Shown here piece after piece: positions 7,840 through 14,229 of a DNA stretch of 14,229 nt. Numbering within the stretch: position 1 is the stretch's first letter; each line of letters opens with the position of its first letter. The position numbers were made by a program, and so were the translations under genes. The stretch is from positions 1 through 14,229 of the forward strand of contig JAJRVM010000008.1 of the NCBI GenBank assembly GCA_024277285.1, given 5' to 3'. The notes below the pieces were generated by a model. The model saw nothing but the letters and a program-made list of their open reading frames with translations, did no database searches and had not been told where the DNA came from. The stretch comes from Planctomycetota bacterium. Lineage in GTDB: Bacteria > Planctomycetota > Planctomycetia > Pirellulales > Pirellulaceae.

Positions 7840-7964
7840 GCGTAGCGGCACCCATTTATTCTGGTCGAACTTGTCGGTTCCCGCAACGTTTCTACGCTGC
7901 GTATGCGCCGCGAACTGCTGGTAAGGCCCATTGTTTGTCCGTTTTTGTCGCTAATTCACCCCTC

Positions 7965-7992
7965 GCCGATGGCACGGGGCATCGGCTATACT
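7965..7992 (+). promoter_or_regulatory. Hairpin abutting a TATACT -10-like box upstream of rpmG
   Basis: The perfect inverted repeat gccgatg/catcggc (arms 7965-7971 and 7980-7986, 8-base spacer) is followed at once by TATACT, one base from the -10 consensus. A protein bound to the repeat would cover the -35 to -10 region, so an operator is possible. No good -35 is visible. rpmG starts 160 bases downstream. Confidence 0.35.
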
Positions 7993-8151
7993 GCAGGATT
8001 CGCGTCAAGTTACACCTCCCCCAAAAGCAGGGCGGCACGGCAACCGACGACGCTCAACTGGGCGCAGTCACAATGTGTACACAGCGCTGAGCCCGATCGT
8101 TCGTATTCAATCAACACGTTACGCATTCGACCAGCACAAGGACTAATGACC

Positions 8152-8354
<203 letters not shown>

Positions 8355-8673
8355 CTTCGGACGCTTGGAAACTCGAAGAACTCGGTGGGCGTCAACGGCA
8401 CCGGTCAATATGCGTACCACAGCGACAGCGACAGCCTTGTCGCGGCTGGGAGGTTGAAGCGTGGCTTCATTTCTGATCGCCGCGATGCGACCCCGTGCCA
8501 TCATACTTAGAACCTGGCACAAGACGATCGGCGGCGTTGCCCAATATCGAGAACTCCTGCACGTTAACCAGATTATGTGACAGGTTCTCACGCGGACTGC
8601 TACCTCGCGGCTCCTCCGCTCTAGACTCTCCGTTCTAGACTCTTTCTTATTGCTCTTTGCTCGGGACTCTCAC
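8355..8673. other. Intergenic region between rpmG and recJ
   Basis: No gene or T-tailed terminator is seen in these 319 bases. A minus-strand open frame through the microsatellite would encode a polytyrosine run and is rejected. A 10-base direct repeat, tctagactct, occurs at 8620-8629 and 8634-8643, in a pyrimidine-rich stretch just upstream of recJ. A long-range inverted pair, agaacctg (8509-8516) and caggttct (8581-8588), could enclose a loop of 64 bases. Confidence 0.5.
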
Positions 8674-10416
8674 ATGGGCAAACGCTGGCGTTTCCATAAC
8701 CACGATCCGGACAAAATTGCCTCACTCGAGTCGCGTGCATCAGTGCCACCGATCGTTGCCCAATTGCTGTTAGCACGCGGGGTATCGGCTCCGGATGAAG
8801 TTGCGGTGTTTCTCAACAACAAGATGACAGGGCTGCGCGACCCGGATCTACTGCCCGGGCTAAGTGAAGCGGCCGACCGGATCTACGCTGCGATCCAAGC
8901 GAAGCGCCGAATCGTCATCTACGGCGACTATGATGCGGATGGCATGACGGCCACGGCGTTGCTCTATCGATGCTTGCGATTACTGCACGCGGACGTTGGC
9001 TACTACGTACCGAACCGATTCGAAGAAGGTTATGGGCTCAACAGTGCTGCGTTACGGCAATTAGCGACACGTGGCGCGTCGATGGTGATCACCGTCGACT
9101 GCGGAATTGCCAGTGTTGACGAGGCACAGACGGCAGTTGAAATTGGCTTGGAGCTGATCATCACGGACCATCACGAGTTGGGCAGCGCGCTGCCCGAGGC
9201 GGCGGCGGTGGTGCATCCGCGTCTACCAGGCCACCTCTACCCGTTTGGCGGCTTATGTGGCGCGGGAGTGGCCTTCAAACTGGCGTGGGCACTTTGCCAA
9301 CGGGCCAGCAATTCACCGCGAGTGAACCCGCCCATGCGAGATTTCCTGGTCGCCGCGATGGGTTATGCGGCGCTAGGGACCGTGGCCGATGTGGTTCCGT
9401 TGATCGACGAAAACCGCATCCTGGTGCATCACGGCTTGAACAGCCTGCACCGTCAACCGGAACATGGCATCGCAGCGCTGTTGGAAGTGACAAAGATGCA
9501 CCAGAAACAACAGCTCAAGAGTGAGGACTTGGGGTTCATGCTGGCGCCTCGTTTGAACGCATCAGGCCGGTTGGGGCAAGCGCAGTTGGGTGTCGAGTTG
9601 TTGATTACTGAGGATGCGGATCGAGCGAAGGCGTTGGCCGAGTATATTCACGAACTCAACAGCAGCCGAGACAGCCTCGAGCGGAGCATCCAGCTTGCGG
9701 CCAACAAGCAATTGAAAGAACAATTCGATCCGCACAACGACCCGGCGCTGGTGCTGGCGGGGATGGGCTGGCATGCCGGGGTGATTGGAATTGTGGCGGG
9801 CCGTTTGGCCGAAAAACACCATCGACCGGTGGTCGTGATTGCCCAGGACCAGGTTGGCGCGAAGCCAGGGACCGGTTCAGCGCGCAGTGCGGGCGGACTG
9901 GATCTACACAAAGCGTTGCAAGCGTGTAGCGAGCACCTGATCGGTTTCGGCGGCCATGCGGCGGCGGCCGGATTACAGATCGCCGACGACCGCGTCGAGC
10001 GTTTTCGCGCGGACTTTTGCGACTATGCGGCCAGCGAAATTTCGGAGTCGAATCGCGTGGCAGAGATTCGGATTGATGCCGAAGCGCCCCTGAGCCAGTT
10101 GACACTGCAAACGTTGTTACAGATCGAGCAATTGGCACCGTTTGGGGCCGGGAACCCACGCCCGGTGCTCGCGGCCAGCGGGGTGACGTTGGACGAACCA
10201 CCGAAGCGGATGGGCGGTGGCGAACGGCACTTGTCGGCCAAGCTGTCTCAGCATGGCGTAACGTTGCGCAGTGTGGCGTTCGGGCAAGGCGATTGGGCCG
10301 AAGAGTTGGCCCAATTATCAACGCCATTTGACATCGCCTATCGTCCCGTGATCAACGACTTCCGCGGTCGCCGCAGCGTCGAGCTGCACTTGGTCGACTG
10401 GCGCGTGGCGGAGTGA
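8674..10416 (+). CDS. recJ: Single-stranded-DNA-specific 5'-3' exonuclease RecJ
   Basis: The 580-aa product is close to the length of E. coli RecJ. The ATG at 8674 is chosen with GGGA 7 bases upstream; a TTG at 8650 would add eight unrelated residues. DHH-family motifs are intact: GDYDADG (84-90), VDCG (141-144), DHH (165-167), GTVADVVPL (235-243), then the RecJ block PRLNASGRLG (292-301) and the DHHA1 motif GFGGHAAAAG (424-433). A C-terminal OB-fold-like region follows (about 460-580). RecJ uses two metal ions to degrade single-stranded DNA 5' to 3' in recombination and mismatch or base-excision repair, in the cytoplasm. All metal ligands are present, so it should be active. The stop codon runs directly into a purine-rich minisatellite. 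Confidence 0.96.
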   Translation: MGKRWRFHNHDPDKIASLESRASVPPIVAQLLLARGVSAPDEVAVFLNNKMTGLRDPDLLPGLSEAADRIYAAIQAKRRIVIYGDYDADGMTATALLYRCLRLLHADVGYYVPNRFEEGYGLNSAALRQLATRGASMVITVDCGIASVDEAQTAVEIGLELIITDHHELGSALPEAAAVVHPRLPGHLYPFGGLCGAGVAFKLAWALCQRASNSPRVNPPMRDFLVAAMGYAALGTVADVVPLIDENRILVHHGLNSLHRQPEHGIAALLEVTKMHQKQQLKSEDLGFMLAPRLNASGRLGQAQLGVELLITEDADRAKALAEYIHELNSSRDSLERSIQLAANKQLKEQFDPHNDPALVLAGMGWHAGVIGIVAGRLAEKHHRPVVVIAQDQVGAKPGTGSARSAGGLDLHKALQACSEHLIGFGGHAAAAGLQIADDRVERFRADFCDYAASEISESNRVAEIRIDAEAPLSQLTLQTLLQIEQLAPFGAGNPRPVLAASGVTLDEPPKRMGGGERHLSAKLSQHGVTLRSVAFGQGDWAEELAQLSTPFDIAYRPVINDFRGRRSVELHLVDWRVAE

Positions 10417-10424
10417 GAAGGAGA

Positions 10425-10528
10425 GTGGGAGAGTGGGAGAGTGGGAGTGTGGGAGAGGGGGAGAGGGGGAGTGTGGGTGAGGGGGAGTGTGGGAGAGGGG
10501 GAGTGTGGGTAAGGGGGAGAGGGGGGAG
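10425..10528 (+). repeat. Purine-rich octamer minisatellite after recJ
   Basis: Thirteen consecutive 8-base units fit the pattern G-(T/G)-GGG-(A/T)-(G/A)-(A/T/G), for example gtgggaga, gggggaga and gtgggtga. The tract contains no C from the recJ stop to about 10540. It begins within 9 bases of the stop codon. Regular GGG or longer runs every eight bases on the coding strand could fold as G-quadruplexes in the recJ transcript or the DNA, and the purine strand could form a triplex. Confidence 0.9.
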
Positions 10529-10637
10529 GGAGAGAGGAGGCGTCCCTCAGGTCCTCAAGGGCGATTATCCGCACCTTCATCGCAGCGACAACGATTTTGC
10601 CAATGCGTAATGCGCGTGTCAGAAAGACAATCTCAGT

Positions 10638-10682
10638 CCCGGGTCTTAGGTCCCGAAGGGACGGCCCCCAAGCGAGCCCGGG
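10638..10682 (+). repeat. Structured element with nested hairpins, possibly a dispersed planctomycete repeat
   Basis: Two cccggg hexamers (10638-10643 and 10677-10682) can pair with each other and enclose a second hairpin, gtccc-gaa-gggac (10650-10662). Further bases such as tctt and aag can extend the outer stem. The text that follows (ggtggagtaacgtgagcagcg) looks familiar from planctomycete intergenic DNA, but that is memory, not a search. It could be a remnant of a repeated element or a structured RNA. Confidence 0.4.
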
Positions 10683-10900
10683 GGTGGAGTAACGTGAGCA
10701 GCGCGAACATCATGCCTCCATGGCACAGTTTTGCCCGGGCCCGCGACGATCTAGGCCTGAAGAATCGCCACAGCAGGGTGCGAACACGTCGAGTTGCCCA
10801 AGTGTCTGGAAGTGTGTACTATGTGATCCTTGCCTTGAGCGGCGGCGGCGGCAAAGTGCCGCACCCCAGAGGGGTAAGCACCAACAAACATCACACGCAA

Positions 10901-10977
<77 letters not shown>

Positions 10978-11079
10978 CTTTGTAAGCTTTTGAAACGTAA
11001 GCACTTACGTTACCTGCCAGCAGGCAGTGCAATCGCGATCGCTACCCTAGAACTACCCTAGCGATTGGAAGGCACTGTC
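10978..11079. other. tRNA-integrase junction with hairpins and direct repeats (att/arm-site candidate)
   Basis: This 102-bp gap is dense in symmetry. It has a perfect hairpin aacgtaag-ca-cttacgtt (10994-11011), a small one ctgcc/ggcag (11014-11027), a direct repeat ctaccctag at 11042-11050 and 11053-11061, and a long inverted pair caatcgc/gcgattg (11030-11036 and 11061-11067). Tyrosine integrases bind short repeated arm sites next to the crossover core, and the tRNA 3' end would be that core. The T-poor hairpin could also end the tRNA transcript. Attachment-site function is inferred; the second tRNA-end copy is outside the window. Confidence 0.45.
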
Positions 11080-12411
11080 ATGGCAAGAAAACGCCACATC
11101 CCCGCGTACGTTCATCACAAGCCAAGCGGTCAAGCCCGAGTCCGAATCAACGGGAAAGACCACTACCTTGGCGTCTACGGCTCCTCTGAGTCAAAACTGG
11201 AATACGACAATCTCATCGCTCGGTATCTTGACGATGACGTCGCCGCCAAGCCCACAACCCTCACGCAACTCCTGGCCAAATGGTGGGCCGAATGCAAACG
11301 CCGGTATGGCCGGCACGGAAAAGGCCGTTTTGGCAACGCTGTCTGCTGGCGGCCAGTTATCCGGTTGCTTCGTGAACAGCACGGAAAAGAGCCTGCGGAG
11401 TCACTTGGCCCTGCAACGCTGCGACGGACAATCGAAGAAGCTGCCAAAGCGAATGACTGGAGCCTTCGTTACACGAGAGACGTCTTGGCCAAAGTGAAAG
11501 CCATCTTCCTGTGGGCCAAGAATGAAGAGCTGATCCGGGGAAATGCCTACGATCGCATAAAGGATTTGCGAATCCGTACTGACTCGGGACTTCACGCCTC
11601 GCCCAAGATTGAGCCGGTCGACGACGCAGTGGTCGATCAAACCGTACCTCACCTGAAGTCCGTCGTGGCCGACATGGTTCGTTTTCAGCAATGGACGGGC
11701 TGCCGCCCCGGTGAGTTAGTGAGGATGAAACCGGAAGACATTGACCGCAGCGGCGATGTGTGGGAGTGCCGGTTGCAAGAGCACAAGACGGCTCATCGCG
11801 GAAAAAACAGGACTATCTACATTGGCCCACGTGCCCAGTCTGTTCTTGCGCCCTGGCTACTCAAGGCAGGCTCGTTTGTCTGGTCTTGGGGAAGAGACAA
11901 ACCGTATACCGCCGACAGCTATCGACGTGCCATAAGTCGCCCGATTGATAGAGTCAATGAGAAGCGGCGTGAAGAAGATGCAAGCGCAGACCTGATTCCA
12001 AACTGGTCGCCGAATCAAGTCCGTAAGGCCGCCGCCACGCGAATTCGCGCGACGTTAGATGTCGAGCATGCCGCGAGCATCCTCGGCCAAGCCCGGCGAC
12101 GCTGGGACCCCCGGCGCGACGTGATGGACGCGTTACTATCCAAGTGCGGGCGAATCGCCCTGAGCACCACAAGCGAGCGAGTGTTCGTCTCTTGTTTCCG
12201 CGAATACCGGCAGGCGGAAGCCCAGAACCAAACTGACGAGCTGAAGGGGACAGCTGACAAACTTCAAGTGGAACACGTCGAAGTCATGACGACCGAAACG
12301 CAAAGAGCGGCTATGCTGGGCGCGATCGCGGCTGAGATGGCCAAGCGAAACGCGCTCGCCTCAAGCAACGCCAAACCGGGGTCAAACGGTCGCGCTGGTG
12401 GAGCCGATTGA
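11080..12411 (+). CDS. Tyrosine recombinase / phage-type integrase
   Basis: The ATG at 11080 has GGAAGG 7 bases upstream. The 443-aa product has a short AP2-like N-terminal part (VRINGKDHYLGVYGSSESKLEY, 21-42), a SAM-like core-binding domain (about 58-160) and a catalytic domain from about 185. Box I is TGCRPGEL (R209), the beta-strand Lys is K236 (HKTAHRGKNRTIYI) and box II is WSPNQVRKAAATRIR with R315. The His of HxxR is Asn312, as is common in planctomycete integrases. After ASILGQ (332-337) the usual LGH-S-x-x-TT-x-x-Y layout is disturbed: Q337 replaces His, about 27 extra residues follow, and the nucleophile could be Y376 (REYRQ), with F369 in the position suggested by TTSERVF. It may be diverged or damaged. 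It would insert the element at the adjacent tRNA-Pro. Confidence 0.88.
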   Translation: MARKRHIPAYVHHKPSGQARVRINGKDHYLGVYGSSESKLEYDNLIARYLDDDVAAKPTTLTQLLAKWWAECKRRYGRHGKGRFGNAVCWRPVIRLLREQHGKEPAESLGPATLRRTIEEAAKANDWSLRYTRDVLAKVKAIFLWAKNEELIRGNAYDRIKDLRIRTDSGLHASPKIEPVDDAVVDQTVPHLKSVVADMVRFQQWTGCRPGELVRMKPEDIDRSGDVWECRLQEHKTAHRGKNRTIYIGPRAQSVLAPWLLKAGSFVWSWGRDKPYTADSYRRAISRPIDRVNEKRREEDASADLIPNWSPNQVRKAAATRIRATLDVEHAASILGQARRRWDPRRDVMDALLSKCGRIALSTTSERVFVSCFREYRQAEAQNQTDELKGTADKLQVEHVEVMTTETQRAAMLGAIAAEMAKRNALASSNAKPGSNGRAGGAD

Positions 12412-12616
12412 TGACGATGCTCCAATGCCCGATGTCCCCAATCGAGCATGTCGATTCCATGCAGCCCCCCTCTTTCCCCCAGGCTTCCGATTAGCCGCTT
12501 CTCCGTTGGTATTCACCAGCCGGCACATCGGTTACGATCTAACCGTTTCCGGTGGGATACATTGGACAGAATTTCTGCGATCTCTATTTCTTGCGATTCA
12601 CCATCGAAAGGTCGAG
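12412..12616 (+). promoter_or_regulatory. Leader region of the HTH-helicase unit, with possible promoter
   Basis: These 205 bases carry an inverted repeat, cggtta-cgatc-taaccg (12529-12545). Further on, TGGACA (12563-12568) and TATTTC (12585-12590) are spaced by 16 bases, a weak promoter match about 27 bases before the HTH start. The HTH frame stays open back to 12398, but the added residues lack family features. The hexamer match is poor, so this is a candidate only. Confidence 0.3.
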
Positions 12617-12826
12617 ATGAGCAACGTAGCCAGTGACCGTTGGTTATCCGTGGACGAAATTGCCGCATACCTCGGCGTGAAGCGGGACACGATCTACAAG
12701 TGGATCGAGCGGAAGAACATGCCCGCCCACAAGGTCGGCAGTCTCTGGAAATTCAAGCGGCAGGAGATTGATGACTGGGTTCGCACGGGAAAAGCCGAAT
12801 CTAACGGACCTAGAAAAGCGAGATGA
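12617..12826 (+). CDS. Excisionase-family helix-turn-helix DNA-binding protein
   Basis: The 69-aa product is almost entirely a MerR-like winged HTH of the excisionase family ([21 protein letters not shown], then [18 protein letters not shown]). The family is usually 60-75 residues, so the ATG at 12617 with AAAGG 5 bases upstream fits better than the much longer frame from 12398. Proteins like this bend DNA for excision beside an integrase, or act as small repressors or activators of accessory operons. It lies 205 bases after the integrase and 43 bases before the helicase on the same strand, so it is probably co-transcribed with the helicase. It may control mobility, the helicase operon, or both. 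Confidence 0.85.
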   Translation: MSNVASDRWLSVDEIAAYLGVKRDTIYKWIERKNMPAHKVGSLWKFKRQEIDDWVRTGKAESNGPRKAR

Positions 12827-12869
12827 TACACATTTATTGCCGGCGAAATCGCCATGCATGGGATGGAGC

Positions 12870-14229
12870 ATGTTGAAACTCGAAGACCTGACAACCGGAC
12901 TTTCATTGGTCGGCCTTGAACCGTCCGTCGTCGCAACCATCGCCGCTGTGGTGGCGATCGGCGATGATTCAATGCAGGTTTTCTACCGAACGCCCGATGG
13001 CCAGACGAAAGAACGGCTGCTTGGTCGGGCTGACGAAGAGAATATCGCCATCGCCGTGGCCGAATGTCCCTGGTCGTTCGACGGTGATGGTGACGCGTTC
13101 AAATTGGCGGTTGAGGCCAAACGTATTGATCTGGCCTTTCTGTTTGATCCGATGATGGCAGTCCACACATCAAACATCGAACCGTTGCCCCACCAGATCA
13201 CTGCTGTGTACGAGTCAATGCTGCCTCGGCAACCGCTTCGATTCGTGCTGGCGGACGATCCTGGAGCCGGCAAGACCATCATGGCGGGTCTTTACATTCG
13301 CGAGCTCCTGATGCGGGCGGATGCCCAGCGAATCGTGATCGTTGCCCCGGGGAGTCTAGTTGAACAATGGCGTGACGAACTCTGGGAGAAGTTCGGCCTC
13401 GAATTTCGAGTCTTTTCCAAGGAGTTGGAACTTGCGTCGCCAAGTGGCAATGCTTTCGAGGACCACGACCGATTGATCGTGCGGCTCGACCAGATGTCGC
13501 GAAATGAAGAACTCCGGGACAAACTCTGCGCCGCGTCTTGGGATCTGGCAATATTCGACGAAGCCCATAAGTGCGCCGCGCACTACTATGGCAACAAGTT
13601 AGAGCGAACCAAACGGTTCATCCTGGCCGAAAAACTGGGCGAGCAGTCACGGCATCTGTTGCTGATGACTGCTACACCACACAACGGCAAGGAAGAAGAC
13701 TACCAGCTATTCCTGTCGCTGCTCGACTCAGATCGCTTTTACGGCAAGTTCCGTGATGGCGTCCACAAGGTCGATGCGACCGATGTCATGCGTCGCATGG
13801 TGAAAGAGGAAATGGTGCGGTTCGACAATACGCCGCTTTTTCCTGAACGCCACGCATACACGGTCAACTATAAGCTGTCTGATGCGGAGGCAGCACTCTA
13901 TGAGGCCGTGACCGAATACGTCAAAACGGAAATGGGCAAGGCCGAAGCTCTTGGCGGGCAGAGGAAAGGATCGGTCGGCTTCGCACTCACGTCCTTGCAG
14001 CGTCGACTGGCATCCAGTCCCGAAGCGATATTCCAATCACTCAAACGCCGGCACGAACGTTTGGAGAAGCGATTGCGAGAAGAGAAGATTGGCGAGCGAG
14101 GCCGAAAGCTGCTTGCCGAAACATTGGATGTGCCACCAGAGGATGATGACGACCTTACCGCCGAAGAGCAGGAGCAGCTTGAAGAAGAACTCGTCGATCG
14201 TGCGACGGCTTCGCAGACCCCCGAAGAAC
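12870..14229 (+). CDS. SNF2-type helicase, 5' part (DrmD-like / defence-linked; runs off the window)
   Basis: The frame is open from ATG 12870 (GGGA 6 bases upstream; an in-frame ATG at 12858 is possible) to the window end without a stop, giving 453 codons. Motifs of superfamily 2 are in order: LPHQ (106-109), Walker [11 protein letters not shown] (127-136), [11 protein letters not shown] (158-168), DEAH (230-233) and LMTATPHNG (265-273). A charged region, [17 protein letters not shown], closes the visible part. The ADDPGAGKT and TATPHNG forms are those of the HepA/RapA-like SNF2 branch found in phage-defence loci, including DrmD of class 1 DISARM. The C-terminal helicase lobe is outside. It should translocate on DNA using ATP; a defence role is inferred from the motifs, the HTH partner and the adjacent integrase. 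General helicase: sure; DrmD: plausible. Confidence 0.85.
   Translation, partial: MLKLEDLTTGLSLVGLEPSVVATIAAVVAIGDDSMQVFYRTPDGQTKERLLGRADEENIAIAVAECPWSFDGDGDAFKLAVEAKRIDLAFLFDPMMAVHTSNIEPLPHQITAVYESMLPRQPLRFVLADDPGAGKTIMAGLYIRELLMRADAQRIVIVAPGSLVEQWRDELWEKFGLEFRVFSKELELASPSGNAFEDHDRLIVRLDQMSRNEELRDKLCAASWDLAIFDEAHKCAAHYYGNKLERTKRFILAEKLGEQSRHLLLMTATPHNGKEEDYQLFLSLLDSDRFYGKFRDGVHKVDATDVMRRMVKEEMVRFDNTPLFPERHAYTVNYKLSDAEAALYEAVTEYVKTEMGKAEALGGQRKGSVGFALTSLQRRLASSPEAIFQSLKRRHERLEKRLREEKIGERGRKLLAETLDVPPEDDDDLTAEEQEQLEEELVDRATASQTPEE

Larger units (their letters stand above)
7430..8151. other. Divergent intergenic region between toroid operon and rpmG
   Basis: About 720 bases separate the leftward toroid operon and rightward rpmG. 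No gene is supported: the open frames seen here are rich in Arg, Pro and His and lack ribosome binding sites. The region should hold both promoters. It includes a TATAAT on the minus strand at 7834-7839, a short GC hairpin at 7725-7740, and a hairpin followed by TATACT at 7965-7992. Confidence 0.55.

Noticed and set aside
10425..10528. CRISPR-like array
   Set aside because: Units are contiguous 8-mers without spacers, so it is a minisatellite; no cas genes are visible.
12398..12616. Long N-terminal extension of the excisionase-type protein
   Set aside because: It overlaps the integrase end, lacks family features and contains the likely promoter and operator; the 69-aa form has normal family length.

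Overview
The window reads as the chromosome of a planctomycete, probably in or near the Pirellulaceae. This rests on family recognition rather than a search. The pointers are paired membrane-anchored squalene-cyclase-repeat (alpha/alpha-toroid) proteins, an OmpH-family periplasmic protein, a stand-alone HisA-like TIM barrel, a planctomycete-style tyrosine integrase with a WSPNQ-R box, and many structured or simple repeats between the genes.

Layout. Bases 1-477 hold no supported gene: a 14-bp tandem array sits at the left edge and a perfect 24-bp palindrome lies upstream of an enoyl-CoA hydratase/isomerase-family gene (478-1260, +). A composite hairpin element (1274-1431) separates it from an OmpH/Skp-like gene (1843-2532, +), which ends at a strong hairpin terminator. 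Three genes then run on the minus strand, read 7429 to 2739: two paralogous one-TM toroid proteins (650 and 542 aa) and a HisA-like protein. A divergent intergenic region of about 720 bp leads to rpmG (ribosomal protein L33) and recJ on the plus strand. rpmG ends inside a run of ten in-frame TAG codons. recJ is followed directly by a purine-only octamer minisatellite with a few T interruptions. A 487-bp gene-free stretch then ends at a tRNA-Pro(CGG) gene.

The tRNA marks a change of character. About 100 bp beyond it begin a tyrosine recombinase (11080-12411), a 69-aa excisionase-type HTH protein (12617-12826) and the first 453 codons of a SNF2-type helicase (12870 to the edge), all on the plus strand and pointing away from the tRNA. 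I read this as the integrase end of an integrative element or defence island inserted at tRNA-Pro. The helicase has the ADDPGAGKT Walker A, DEAH and TATP motifs of the SNF2/HepA-like helicases found in phage-defence loci, and DrmD of class 1 DISARM is the best named candidate. The partners that would prove this lie past the right edge.

How the genes relate: the left 10.9 kb look like core genome (fatty-acid or acyl-CoA chemistry, outer-membrane chaperoning, translation, DNA repair) plus a lineage-specific membrane toroid operon of unknown function. The right 3.3 kb look like mobile, probably defence-related DNA. All functions are read from motifs by eye; no database search was run.
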